64,000 nucleotides of DNA from positions 15,893,019-15,957,018 of the forward strand of contig CM049306.1 of NCBI GenBank assembly GCA_026874595.1, read 5' to 3'. Positions within the stretch are counted from its first letter, which is position 1; the number at the start of each line of letters is the position of its first letter. The notes under the pieces are model-generated. The model was given only the letters and a program-made list of their open reading frames with translations. It had not been told where the DNA came from and did no database searches. Below, one piece after another: positions 24,390-36,960 of the stretch. Made by a program: the position numbers and the translations under genes. Source of the stretch: Sipunculus nudus (lineage: Eukaryota; Annelida; Sipuncula; Golfingiida; Sipunculidae).

Positions 24390-27300
24390 CAATCTAATCA
24401 GTGTGCATTTTACTGCTCTTTCTATATAAATGAATTAATATTTACAAATATTTTATTCTTAACTCACATACTTTATTGTATTATCATTAAATGTAAAATT
24501 ATATCAGTGATCATGCCAGGAACAATTTTTTTTGTTGACAGCTGTTCCATATCATTTGCTCTGTGAAAACATAATGTAAATATAAATACTATTCCAGGTT
24601 AAAGGGATTTTTTAGTTTCCTGGATTGAGTCCAGGGAAGTTGTAGTAAAGCGATTATCCTTTCATCTGTTGACATATAGACTCAGGCATGCACAATAAAA
24701 TGTGAAGGAATTTAATCAGGCTGCTATCAATTTTATAGGAGGAAAAGACACCAGAAAAGAATGTCCAAGGTAGGCAAATGAGTTTGAGATATCATTGTCT
24801 GAACAAACAGCTAACAAGATCAGATGAATTTACAGACAGGATGCTTTTAAAGAAATGAGATAAACCACCTGTGTATATCTGTCAGCTGCCAAAGGTGCAC
24901 TATCTGCACATGCAGCCTGATGGCCAAGTCCTCATTATGTCAATGCTGGTTTCTTTGATGACCTTGTTTGAATTAGGAGTGTAATCATGTGCATTGGAAA
25001 CTGTGATGAACGTTGGAAGCAGATAATCTAATTTGTATTTTTTATCACTCAGAATTTACATAATTTAATGAAAAACTGGGTAGTAGACTTTACATGCTGT
25101 ATATTTTGTCAGATGTATATAGCCTTCAAAGATCAAGGAAATAAAGATATTTGAGAATAAGTTCACTTTAAATAAGATCATTTATTTAATTTAGACCAAT
25201 AAATATATATATATTTACTAAGATCCATTGCTAGGCTTCTCCTTTTGAAAGCCTGTAATTATATGAAAATACACAAAATACAGTGGTTTCATCTGATTCC
25301 ATTTTTAACTTTGATGTAATTATTATCTTCATCTTAGTATCAGCATGTCAAGAAATGTATGGCCCAAGATAGTGATGATAAGTGGACTCTCATCTGACCT
25401 AAAACAGTTGCATCCACCTGTCTCTCAGGTGACATCACTTGTTTTTTAGACACTGGAACCATAATTTTAAGTTTTGCCTTTTACATATATCACCATATCT
25501 CATTTTGGTCAAGCTTATACATTTTCTCTGTTATCAAGAAAGTCTCCATCACTGCCTCTTGTTCCAGCTTGTGGTGCTTAATGTATCCTTGTATTTTACT
25601 GTACTGAGTTACGTCTCAGCCTATTCAGATTTTTATAAATCAGCTCTAGATGGACCAGTATAATTGATGTGTATACATCATATGTTCCAAACGTTGAAGC
25701 TAGAAAATTTAGTCAGAGCCTAAACTCACACTATTAGTTACAGTTCAGGTAGTCATGCAGTATATGTTTTCCACCACAGATTCCCATGTAAATCTTTGAG
25801 CACATGAGATTGCATTTGGTTGCTGTACATCAATCCCTAATATTTGCTAATTGTTGACCAAAATCATCAAACCCTTTTTGATAATATATTTTGAATATCT
25901 TAGCTGCGCTCATCTTTATTTTCACACAGACTATGTTCGGTCACAAATTCTTCTTACCAAACCTGAAATTAGGTCATTACAATAAATGTGGCACAAATTA
26001 CACAAAAGTAAAGGTTGCAATATGATCTCAAAGATCAATGTCACCAAGGACAGGGCAGTTTCATGGAAATGCTTGAGCTATTCAGAGCAGTTCAATTGAG
26101 TGCTACAGATAATTCAATATTAAGTACACCTGATCAAGCCTGAAATTAGGTCGTTATGAAGTCAGTGAAAGAAGGTACAGGCAAAGGTTAGTTTCCCTTG
26201 CCTGTTCACTTTTATATTCTGGTAATCAATAACATCAGGCATATATACTATACACTTTGTACTATGAACTTCAAAATCAGGATATAAACTTGGCTTTTGT
26301 ACTCACCTGACATTTTTTTCAGGCCTAATTGTAACTTGGTGTGAGTTCTTAAATTTAAGGTAAATTTGATCAAGGGACAGTCCCAACTACTGGTGTTTCA
26401 GTAACAGTGGTATAAGTGAAAGTGTCCTGTACCAAGGTGTAAGATGTAAATATTGCAAAAATTGAACACTTTATTTAAGTTGCTAAGGTTAACATTATAT
26501 AATTAAACAGTATGTGCAGGTTATCTATCAGCCTACCTCAAATGACTTTGTTCCCAAAACCTGTGTGAAATATGTTTATAACCTGTCTCCAGTGTGTCGC
26601 CATGCAGCCACTGCAGCCACTGTAATTTATTCTAACTTTGCCATAACCATATAAAAAAAGTTTTTTTTTTTCAAAGGATTTCATAAATCTCGCAGATAGG
26701 TCATATGTTGTGCCTTTCACTTTCACAAGAGTTAAAGAGACTCTTTATGTACTAACAACATGCTGATAGTGAAAATAAAACAAATGATCAGGCATCTACT
26801 TTACTACACTGTTACTATCAATAATGAATAGATTTCATGAAGAGTAGAGTACATAGAAATCCTGCGTAGGAGATTTTATTGCTTGCCTGATACAGTATTC
26901 ACAGATCTACCATTCTGTGGAATGAATAAAAGCTCTCGGGGGTGTATCAGGGGCTCTGTGTTCAACACCACTCATTGATTGACTTGCAGGATCTGCTTTG
27001 TGCACTCCTACTGTTATGTTAATACTACGCACCCACAAGATTAGGTTGGGACACTAACAAAATCTATAACAGCAAGGCTGATTGAAAAAAAAGCTTTCCA
27101 TTGTAGCCAAGGACTTAAGATTTTAAGAGTAAGATTAAAGACACCCATGCTTTCACCCAGTGAGTGTCCTGAAACACATGAATGTAATAAAACCCAGTTT
27201 GTAAGTTTTAATTAGCAACCTAAAAGGTAGTGTCTCTGTAGTAATCCAACACACAATCAGGACAGTTTGCTATGGGATTACACCTGAAATAACAAAAATA

Positions 27301-28868
27301 AGTAAAACATGTGACATGAAATTCTGATTCATCCCACTGGCATTTGATGGCGATGACTGAAAAATTCCCTTCAACTTAAGATCCTTCAATTATTGTATTA
27401 TGAATAGTCTGGTGATGCAGCATTGGTTTTGTGTTTAGACTACTCCTTCACATATTACTTATATACATATACACACATTGTAATGTGATTTTATTAAAAT
27501 TCATGAAATTGTACCCTTCTCACATACCCATTTGCTTTAGATTTTGACATACAACTGTATGTGTTATATATTCCCTAGTGTCTTTTTCTTGTAGACACTA
27601 TCTGCAATCTACTGTGGATCATTTTCATATAACAATATTTTATTTTATATTATATATACAAGGAAACTCATTTGAAGAGGATACATGACAGGGTGTATTT
27701 CACTTCACAGGAATATAATGTTTTGTCTATAAGTTTTAACAAAAGACAGACTCATGTCCTGCTTACATACCTTGGAGCAATTCTAAATTGAATCTAATTG
27801 GACTTGAAAGGGTAATTGGAAGAATTAGAATTGAATTAAAATTAATGAATTGGAATCGAATTGGAACTCTTAGACTGAGATGAATGTAGATGAATTGATG
27901 AACAAATTTTTCAGCTTATGTTTTCTCCAAAGTACTGTAATAAAGAAGTCACCTGTCCTTGAGGAGTTCATGTTTTGGGTCTGCCATGCAGTGTTTGAAT
28001 AAATTGAAAAAAAAAAAAAAAAATGTTTCAAGTGGATGTTACAAGAGTGTGTTAAAACTTAGCAGCAGAAATGCTGTTTAGTTTCTGTTATTGAATTGTG
28101 TGTATTAGCTCACTTGCCATTGAAGCATCGTATCAAAAGACTGAAGTGTTTTTGAATTGCAGATTAAATTTGAGTAAAAAAAATTCATATGCATTGAATT
28201 GGCATGGATTGTATTCTATAAAAAATTAATTAAATTGGTATTAAAAATAATATGAATTTGAATTAAAGTGGAATCGAAAAATCTGAATTGACCCAGGCCT
28301 GCATGTCTGTTGGTGGCATTAGATTTACCCGGTGCGGGTGAAGATAAATGTGAAAAAGGATGGTGTTATTAGTAAACCCTTAGGATTTTAGGTGTCTTTT
28401 TTGCAAGACTAGAAATAATCCAGTAGGTCAGAAAGATTCTGTCAAGGTTTAAACATTTTGCCATACAGTCTGTGACAGGGACCAAGCCAGGGTCCAACAT
28501 CATAACTGTTATTTCTATCCCACCCCCAGCTTTAGCGTTGTTAAAAGAGAAGATTAATATTCATGATAAGACCTATTTGAAACCCAAAGGGAATTGTTTC
28601 CTTTGCATAATCTTAAAAATCAAGCAGGTATTTACTTAGAGAAATAACTTACTTCCATGAACTATTTTCCTCTCCATGCTGCATTTATGAAGTCACTTGT
28701 GACAGTGGCTGTATGCATGGTTGTATACAGCTCAGCAACATAGGAAACCACAGATTAACATACTTTGAATCTTTCTCTAATTGTTAAAAATGTATAGGCT
28801 GAGCAGATTTTTACCTGATATAAATTGTTTGCCTTGGGTTCCTTTTGTGAATCCCTGAATATATATAT
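24390..28868. other. Mostly unique DNA with low-complexity tracts, no gene seen
   Basis: Possible decayed family B core lies near 25960-26170 (two CCTGAAATTAGGTC phrases with GTGGCACAAAT). GAATT-rich imperfect tracts lie at 27785-27870 and 28180-28285, separated by about 300 bases that include an A-run at 28006-28022. No splice-bounded exon could be supported. Confidence 0.5.
27785..28290. repeat. Two GAATTG-rich tracts flanking a short core
   Basis: The left tract repeats AATTGGA/AATTGAATT over about 85 bases, the right about 105 bases ending ...GAATTGACCCAGGCCTG. Both are in the same orientation, so they are not inverted termini. They may be remnants of one low-complexity repeat. Confidence 0.5.
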
Positions 28869-29263
28869 GTCACAGGACAAACTCCGATCCAGTAAAATCG
28901 TCGATCCTACTAGGATAAAGTCCAATCAAACTTTCTACTAGGAGAAACTCCGATCAGACTTTCTACTAGTAGGATCGGCGATTCTACTAGGACAAACTCT
29001 GATCATAGCCTCTACTGGGACAAACTCCGATCAACCAGAGACCACAACATAATTAGACTTTCTACTAGTAGAATCAGTGATTCTACTAGGACAAATTTCA
29101 ATTGTAGTCTCTACTGGGACAAACTCTGATCATAGTCTCTACTAGGACAAACTCCAATTGTAGTCTCTACAATGAGAAACTTACCATATTTTACCTAATT
29201 TCTGAACCTGAGATAAAAAATGAATAAAACACAGTAATATTTTGACCAAATGTTTTATTTATG
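28869..29263 (+). repeat. Left long inverted repeat arm
   Basis: It contains at least five CTACT(A/G)GGA(C/T)AAACT-type phrases and two CTACTAGTAG palindromes. It pairs along its whole length with 30063-30481 on the other strand. Confidence 0.85.
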
Positions 29264-29836
29264 TATTTGAAAAAAATAAAGAAAAATAAATACAAGCACA
29301 TATGATAAAACACAATATCCTACGATTATATATACAAGTCACAGATATACATCTAAATGTTTCATTCAAACAAACTGTTTATCTACTTGTATATATGTAA
29401 AATTCCTTAATTTAAGGGTAGATCTAAAATATTTCATTCACATCCTGTCCTAAAATCACAGAGAAAAATTGCAATATATACATCCAACAGTACTTATGTC
29501 AATCAATGAAAAAGCCACTGATACAGAATGTAGGTTTCATATAGAACATACAAGTTTATGTGATAAAAAATACAAATAAAAGCACAAGCACATATTAGCA
29601 CAAACTGTTATCTACAATTCCTGAACAAAGGTATAACTTATTTCTTAAAATAAAAGAGAAAAATGCAATATATACATCTGACAGTACTTATGTTTATCAA
29701 TTAATTAGCCACTTATACAGATTGTGTGTATTTTCATACAGAGCTTTTTCAAAAGACTCACTCGCAGAAATACAGTTCCCTCTGTAAAGTGCAAGTCCAT
29801 CATGAAAATATCAAACCTAAGGTTATATAAACTTCC

Positions 29837-30037
29837 TCAAAGCTCAAAAAATCTGTTTTTACAAACACTGAATGTTTCTGGGTGGCACTTTGTGGAGCAT
29901 TTCAAGCCTGCCTGTCTGCAATTACATCTCTTTGTCACACAGCAGCCTTTGCACTTGCACATGGTGGCACCCTTTGTCGCTTTAGCATCCCAGTTTGAGT
30001 TCACACGGGATGCTTGGATCAGAGATATTCCATTCAT
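29837..30037 (-). CDS. Small Cys-rich ORF inside the long-TIR element (possible transposon protein remnant)
   Basis: Sixty-six codons with cysteines at 27, 29, 32, 33, 38, 40, 47, 51 and 59 and histidine at 52: CKCKGCCVTKRCNCRQAGLK then CSTKCH. The spacing CxCxxCCxxxxCxCxxxxxxCxxxCH recalls the short cysteine-cluster tails (CRKAGLKC type) I associate with transposon-encoded proteins of invertebrates. It could be the last coding part of a larger lost or spliced gene of the element. It sits next to the right arm and has no transposase catalytic domain in view. The plus-strand frame at 29724-30071 is its antisense shadow. Family membership is uncertain. Confidence 0.4.
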   Translation of the reverse strand: MNGISLIQASRVNSNWDAKATKGATMCKCKGCCVTKRCNCRQAGLKCSTKCHPETFSVCKNRFFEL

Positions 30038-30062
30038 ATTGAAAAGTCATATTGTGTATAAT

Positions 30063-30478
30063 CATAAATAAAACATTTGGTTACCATATTACTGTGTTTA
30101 ATTTATTCATAATCTCAGGTTTCAGAAATTAGACCATTATAGTAAGTTTGTCCTAGTAGAGACTACAATCGGAGTTTGTCCTAGTAGAAGCTCTGATCCA
30201 ACTAGTACATTTATAAATGATTTGAGTTTGTCCTAGTAGAGACCACGATTGGAGTTTGTCCTAGCAGAATCGCCGATTCTACTAGTAGAAAGTCTAATTA
30301 TGTTTTGGTCTCTGGTTGATCAGAGTTTGTCCTAGTAGAGGCTATGATTGGAGTTTGTCCTAGTAGAATCACCAATCCTACTAGTAGAAAGTCTGATCAG
30401 AGTTTCTCCTAGTAGAAAGTCCGATCGGACTTTGTTCTAGTAAAATCAACGATTCTACTGGATCGGAGTTTGTCCTGT

Positions 30479-30481
<3 letters not shown>
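30063..30481 (-). repeat. Right long inverted repeat arm
   Basis: This is the inverted partner of 28869-29263. It holds an extra sub-unit near 30195-30235 containing CTAGTACATTTATAAATGA. Confidence 0.85.

Positions 30482-30523
<42 letters not shown>
30482..30523. repeat. (AT)n microsatellite
   Basis: About 20 AT dinucleotides abut the right end of the long-TIR element. A shorter AT run lies at its left end, which suggests insertion into an AT repeat. Confidence 0.95.
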
Positions 30524-30526
<3 letters not shown>

Positions 30527-32880
30527 CTGTATTTATTATTTATTCATAAATTCAAAGGTACAGGGACTTCATACAATTTCTCAGCACACCAAGGTTGCAC
30601 TGCATGGGCTTAAACAGTTTTTAAAATCAGGGTGTTACTGTAAAAATGTAAGGCCTACACATTAGAATCTAACAAACCTGAATTCCTTGTAAATTTTTAT
30701 CTGTGACATCTAATGTTATATTTATTGTGTTATCAGCTATGGACCAGGTGCATTTGCAAAATATAACTAGACCCATATAACTAGACCCATCTATATATTC
30801 TGAGAATTGAAAAAAGGGGTTAAAAATTTGTTTAAAAGCATTCCCAGAATTAGACGTTAAACTTTAGTGTCCTTTGCTTAATCTTAACATAGAATGTTTA
30901 GAGTATTGCTACAAATATATGTTATGATAGTCTGTCAACAGGGAGTCCTCAGAGCTCATGCTGATGTATGTTATGCCCTGGCTCCTTAATCACAAGGTCC
31001 TGCCGAGTTCGTGGCCTATTGAAACTGATTCATCGGAACCTGCATGTGTGAATCCACATCATACTGACCAGATTTTCCTGCTGGCTAGCCTTAATGGCTG
31101 TGTTACTTATCCCAGCTCTGGCTGAATGCTCTCAAAATTCTGATTTACAGGAATCATGGACTTGGTTCATTTCTGAAGAATTAAATTAAGTTGGCCACTG
31201 CCAGGGATGGTCTCTGTTGATCTTTATCAAACCTGGTCCCTATCCAGCAAATATTGCTCCCAGCATACCTGCATATTTCCCAGTGGCAATAAAAATTCAG
31301 AACAGTTTGACTTGGGGCATACAAATTCTTCCTCACAGGATGTTTGTGTTAATTCCAAGTTCTGTCTCTAAGTGGTCCTACTGGAATGATATTTCTCTTG
31401 TCAATTTATTGTTTGAGTCAACCATGCAACAATACTGTTGTTATATATTGTTTTATCTTAACTTAGAAATTGCTATATGAGAAAATTAAATTCAAATTTT
31501 TTTCAGTTTGACATTCATATTAGTAAAAGACTTTTAAGTGGCGAAACTTGTAGAATGGTCAGACAGTGTTGTATAAAAACATATCCCTGTAGGTTCTGCT
31601 GTGAAACCCTTCCTGTCCTAATCAGTAATTTTAACTCTAGATTTTCTTGATTTTATTATAATACTGTTGGATTTTAGGGGGGTATTTCCAATATATATAC
31701 AATTAGTTATTTTAAATTTGGATTTTTATGATTTTCTTATAAAATTATAGGGTTTGGGGGTATATACACAAAACTAATATAAAATCTCTCTAGAAAAAAA
31801 AAATAGTGCATATACTCAATTTAACCAAGTGTACACAAGGAAATGAGCATAATATGCTTAGTAAGTACCCTGCTTATTGGCTGGCCCTTGTATTACTTGT
31901 TTTACAATGTCAATGAACATCACTGTTGATGAATATCTATTTTTGCTCTGTAGGTTTAAGAGATGTCATCAAGATTACACTAAATATGACATCAAGTGCA
32001 ACAGCTTATTTTTTCTACTTATATTATTTATTTATTGATATTCCATTATTTTTTAGCGCTGCAATATTTAATTATCAATACTACATCAGAATATATACCA
32101 AAACCACAATAAAGGTCATTGTAGCTTATACAAAGCATTTTATAGGAACACTGAACTGTAAATTTTATTTTATTGCTGAGAGCACTCATATTTAATGTTT
32201 GGAATTTATTATCAAAGGGAATTATGATAGGGAAAGACAACTTTAATGAAGGCTGATGTTCAGTTATTCATATGAGATATTTATCTGTTGCCAGTAATAA
32301 AATCTTATTGAGAGTGATGCAGTGATACTGGTAATATTTACTGGCTCAATCTCCTCTCTAGGTTTATCAGCAGCACATAACCATACAACAGTTACCATTC
32401 AATGCTTGATTTACTTATCTAGACACCAAGAACAATTACGTTATTTTTCTTCAGATAGTGACTGGTTTTTATGAATAGAGGAATGTGTAACAACTGTGAA
32501 TATACCTGAGGGGTATATACATCTATAATAACATTGCGATGTACACATTATCTGTCTACATATTATAACTGAAGCTGGCGGCACAATTCTAACTGAAGCT
32601 GGTGGCACTGAATTGTTATCAGACTATTCCTCTGTAGCCACACCTTAAAAATGCCCTTTATTGGTCTTTTAAGTGTGAGGAAAAATGCCAAGTGTGTTCT
32701 AAGGTGGGTCATTTTCTATATTTTTCCATTAATACTGGGAAATGTGACATTATTTCATGGAGGGTCTGTCGCAGTGCCATCTGTCAGAAACTACACCAAC
32801 TGTGTGTATCCTGTGGGTGAATGCCACCCTTTGGAAACACAGCCACAGTGAAGTCATTTGGACCTGTCCATACACAAAAA
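30524..32880. other. Unique DNA, no gene seen
   Basis: Small direct repeats only: ATAACTAGACCCAT twice near 30770-30792, and AACTGAAGCTGG(C/T)GGCAC twice at 32569-32610. The open frame at 31217-31480 has no family features and no splice signals I trust. Confidence 0.5.
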
Positions 32881-32904
32881 TAGGTAATATGCTAGATTAT
32901 ATAT

Positions 32905-33185
32905 ATATAATTGAAACTAATTATAGACATGAAACTGATAACATAGCAAAGTCCATGTAAGAGATGCTTATTACAAGTATGAAACTAGTAACATTTGGAA
33001 GTACAGGTACAAAATATATATTTGGATTTAAATTAGCAAATTAATATTTGGAAGTAAACTACAGGGGTATTCATTGACATATGAAACTGGTCCTGTTTTG
33101 AAGTACACCTGGGGAAGAGTTACTGTCTGCAAACATGAAACTAGTTACATTTTGAAGTACACATAAGGAACACTTATTGCACTAT
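32905..33185. repeat. Degenerate minisatellite of about 51 bp
   Basis: ATGAAACT(A/G)GTAACATTTGGAAGTAC-like phrases start near 32929, 32979, 33081 and 33135, with a very decayed unit near 33027. Spacing is about 50, 102 (two units) and 54 bases. Strong divergence implies an old array. Confidence 0.65.
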
Positions 33186-34237
33186 AGCGTACTTGCTTGT
33201 TTGGTTATATCATAAATTGTCATATCCTTGTCATGCATGGTCCTCTTTAATGAGGGGACATCCATGTGCTTAGAGAACTTCATCTGAGCACAGTCCTCTT
33301 GCCAGTCCTGAGCCATGTGATTGATAGTGAGAATGGTAGGACTATGAAGCTGTTTTTAACAGGGCCACAGGGTAATCAAGTGTGAACCATAGATTTCAAC
33401 ACCGTCTCTAGTGGACTCCAGTAATCACACAGTCAGAGAGAAAATTCATGGCTTGTGGCCCCATTAGATCAGTCATAGAATAACTCAGACTCCAAATCAC
33501 CAGTTGCTTGGTTCCACATTTTTGTTATCATCATGTTAAGGTATTTATCACCACATAATATGGGCGGATAAAAATGAAAAAGACATGAAGCCAGCATTTG
33601 ACACCATCAGCTGAAGACAGCATGTGTAATCTGTGACGATTTAGATGCACATTTGGGCGGATGTGAAGCGGCTGAGAGTGACTGTAGTACGGCCAGCCAC
33701 GCTGTGTCCCATGGATAAAAGTGAGCATATCACATCAATTTCTGGCCTTCTGCTCACTTTGAGTACATTTCTGATGCTGCCTTAGGTGGTTAAGGAACTG
33801 AAAAAATAAAGGTTAACGTTATGTAAAGAAGTGAAAATGATTATTGCACAATAGGACATGTAATGTATTAACAATGAGCCTCAGTGCTTCTGTTAATCAA
33901 CTGGTGGTAGTTTATGGCTACATGATGCAGCTCCACAGAGATAGGCAGACCCCTTGACAAACCCACATACACAAAACAACCCACATACATAGAACAACCC
34001 ACATACACTAAACAATTCTGATAAATTCATCACCCAGAAGAAGATGTTTTGACAAAACAACCCTTTTCCCAAAATTATTATTAGTGGGATATATTATATG
34101 AACAAAATTCTTTTCAATATTGTGGCTTCCTGTTTACTTTATGATTTTACCGATTGTTAATTTTTTTCACATTATGGCATTTAAATAAATTTCTAGAATT
34201 ACAGTAAATATGTTTTATTTTGCCATATACTTTTTAT
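33186..34237. other. Unique DNA, no gene seen
   Basis: CCCACATACA(C/T)A-AACAA is repeated three times at 33961-34013. Nothing else is supportable. Confidence 0.5.
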
Positions 34238-34723
34238 GCCCCCGCCACAAAGTGGCCGGGGCATATAGTTTTACCCATGTCCGTCATTCTGTCCTTCTGT
34301 CCTTCCGTCCTTCCGAAATCAAACAGTTGTACGGACTTTTTTTCGCAATGCCTGCAGATATTGGCCTGATTTTTGGTGTGTGGGCAGATATAGACCAGTT
34401 ACAGATCGAGTTCGCGTTTCGTCCCGGTTGACCTACTTTTGACCGTTTTACGGCTCCTAAACATAGAAAATTTCATGAAAGACAGAAATTTTTATGGAAA
34501 ATGCACATGTATGGACTTTTTTTCACAATGCCTGCATATACTGGCATGATTTTTGGTGTGTTGCTTGATAATGACCCGTTACAGATCGAGTTTGCATTTT
34601 GCCCTTGTTGACCTACTTTTGACCATACGACACCTCCTGAACTTAAAAAATTTTTCAAAATTTTACAAATGTTTCTAATTTGCCCCAGGCGGGGGCATTC
34701 GTGTCGTTACGACACATCTAGTT
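34238..34723 (+). mobile_element. Family F element, compact and apparently complete
   Basis: A 5' hairpin at 34238-34262 (GCCCCCGCCAC, AAA, GTGGCCGGGGC; one mismatch) is followed by a GTCC(T/G)TC microsatellite (34280-34315). Two tandem units of exactly 180 bp start at 34331 and 34511 (CGGACTTTTTTTCGCAATGC). The 3' end has TGCCCC/GGGGCA arms (34681-34697), then the perfect hairpin GTGTCGT-T-ACGACAC (34701-34715), then ATCTAG|TT. The hairpin followed by CTAG|T fits a Helitron-like 3' end, and E2 ends in the same ACATCTAGTTAT. It encodes nothing. Confidence 0.8.
34701..34721 (+). other. 3' hairpin plus CTAG terminus of family F
   Basis: A perfect 7-bp stem with one-base loop (34701-34715) is followed by AT and CTAG (34718-34721), with T next. 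This matches the rolling-circle transposon 3' rule of hairpin then CTRR|T. Confidence 0.7.
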
Positions 34724-36436
34724 ATCAAACAGATTTGAAATAGTGATTTTTTTTGTTTAAATACTCTGACAGAAACAATATAAACACAATAACCAAAACA
34801 AAGTAATTAAAGAAGATAATACATAGCTTGGTCAGGCTGGTGGCTAGATGGTCACCTTTGGAGTTAAAGGTTTCTGCTTTGAAACCTGCCAGTGCCTGCA
34901 AGGCAACATGGTGAAACTAAATATAACCCTGGAGGTTGACTCTAATGCCTAAAGGTCATGACTCCTGGATCATTAATCCTGGCCATGTCCATATAAAAAA
35001 AAGCCAGAATGCTCTTAAATAAAACTAGTATTTTAACTGTTCTTGCATTGGCACAGGTTTGAGGTATTTTGGTTAGCCTTGTGTGGGACAGGTTTTCTAT
35101 GAGTCAAGTTGACATGGGTTAAGTTCACTAGCATAATGATAATAGATCCCACTGGGATCCAGCCTTGGCAAAATTATGTCACATTTTTCAGGTTTATGGG
35201 AAATATGGAAAATGACCCCTTTAGACACACTTCATCATTCCTAATACTTGAAGATGAAAACTGCATTGGATGGGCATGGGGCAAAGACATGGGCATGGCC
35301 ACAGAGGAGTTATATGGCAATGGTTGATTGTCAGTTAAAATTTAGATATCATCCTCCTTATCTGGTTACCTTTATCTTCATAAAGTTGAAGGAACCAACC
35401 AGAGGAATTGTACTTATGCCTAAAACTGTATATTTTTTAAGGTCATATGGGATGTACAATATATTCCATATATATGTAATAATTGTATTGTACAATGGTT
35501 TGATTTTGTTGAGGAATATTTTTTCTCAGATTCACTTCATCTACTTTTGGTTTGTTTGGTAAAGGTTTTTTTTTTTGCTTGAACAGTTGTATTAGTTGTA
35601 TACTAGAGCATCTTTTTTTACACTTAATGCTCTTCTGTACATGAATAAACACTATTAGAATGCCAGTGTTTTATAAGCCCTTGGGCACTGTCACCACCGG
35701 ATTGGTGCAGTAATCATCAGGGTGTCAGTCAGTGAGGTTTTCAAATATGTAACAGAAACATGTACAGACAATGTGATAAAGGTTAATCCATGCACCAGTT
35801 AATGTCTCCAGTGCATTTCTTACATTTTGTTCCCAGTGTTAATGCTATATTTACGATATAACTTTAAATTATAAATCTATATTTGACTGTGGATAGTGTC
35901 AGGAATGGTAAATTTACTTGCAGTGACCCTTGAAAGAAAGTGGGAACCACAGAGGAACTTCTTTGAGACCTCAGGGGATGACTTCTAGCAAATCATGCTT
36001 TTAGCAAGGCTTCTGGAATGAAGATTTGTACATATTTCATAATACTCAGGAAATAAAATGATACCCAGTGAGCTGTGTAGCTATATTATGATGTCATAAG
36101 GTTAACCCCATGCTTTTGACCTTTCCCTTAATGAGGTAGGTCTGCTGTCATCAAGTTGATATCTGAAAGTATCTATTAGAACATTTAATTGGCTTCAGGT
36201 TGAAGGGGATTTCTTTCCTTTTTATATGTACTGGTAAATAATCTTTTTTTGTATTTGTACAATGCAGTTGTGTTGAGATATAAGCTTCATGTCATGCAAA
36301 ACAGTTTGTTTTAAGACTATATTTTAAGTGTTTTATTTTATCCATATTTAGATATAAAAAGGGAAAAATCTTTTTTATTATTTCACACTAATTTATATCT
36401 GTGTCTACTTTGCATAAATTCTTGTTTGCTTAAATC
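34724..36436. other. Unique DNA, no gene seen
   Basis: No repeats shared with the rest of the window. Open frames at 35109-35327 and 35248-35562 overlap in different frames and have no recognisable motifs. Confidence 0.5.
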
Positions 36437-36960
36437 CCTGTTCTTAGCGAACCTGTGAGCTTATGCGATGGTGTGGCGTCGTCCGGCCTCCGTCGTCTGT
36501 CCGGCGTCCGGCGTCTGTACGTTCACCCATACTATCTTGAAAACAGCAAGAGTTAGCATCACCAAATTTTATGCAAAAAATTAGTCATCTAAAAAACTGT
36601 TTCAGATTTTGCTTTTTTTTTGGCTAACTGCATTTTCTTAGATTTTATAGGGAAAAAGCTTAAAAACCTTTAAAAATCTTCTTCTCTGAAACTGTCCAGC
36701 CAAATTGTTCAATATTTCACAGAAATGATCCCTGGAACAATCTCTCTCAAGTTTGTTCGAATGGTTCCAGTTCGGAGATTTTTGGCCGAGTTACAGGAGG
36801 TTGAACTTAGTCATCTGTCCAAAAAAGCACACTAAAATTAAAATCTCAGAAACGGCTAGAGATATAATGACCAAATTTTATACCAATGTTTGTCACATTT
36901 GTCATATCTGATTTTGAGGTATTGGTGGCACCACCTACATTGATGTGTTTTTTACAAGCA
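36437..36960 (+). mobile_element. Family C repeat, copy 2
   Basis: It begins AGCGAACCTGTGAGCTTATG, then CGATGGTGTGGCGTCGTCCG, a CCGTCGTCTGTCCGGCGTCC microsatellite, and a body matching 2051-2520 (ACTATCTTGAAAACAGCA, GCATCACCAAATTTTATGC, GAAACTGTC, TATTGGTGGCACCACCTAC). It is better preserved than copy 1. No recognisable 3' module follows. Confidence 0.75.

Larger units (their letters stand above)
28869..30481. mobile_element. 1.6-kb element with inverted repeats of about 400 bp
   Basis: The left arm 28869-29263 and right arm 30063-30481 are inverted copies, roughly 85-90% alike by eye, with one extra segment in the right arm. Both start GTCACAGGACAAACTCCGAT and end in the phrase ACCAAATGTTTTATTTATG. 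Each arm is itself built from a recurring unit containing CTACTAGGACAAACTC(C/T)GAT and CTACTAGTAGRATC. The arms are flanked by AT repeats (28858-28868 and 30482-30521), so the target duplication is obscured. The 800-bp interior holds a duplication of about 195 bp (near 29380-29490 and 29575-29690) and a Cys-rich open frame. I cannot place it in a named superfamily. Confidence 0.85.

Noticed and set aside
25425..25450. CAGGTGACATCACTTG plus T-run as another element 3' end
   Set aside because: The palindromic GACCCATNGGTC part is missing and no family body lies upstream.
34848..34912. tRNA-derived SINE head (TGGCTAGATGG ... GGTTTCTGCTTTGAAACC)
   Set aside because: The A-box spacing and B-box core are wrong and no tail or duplication is visible.
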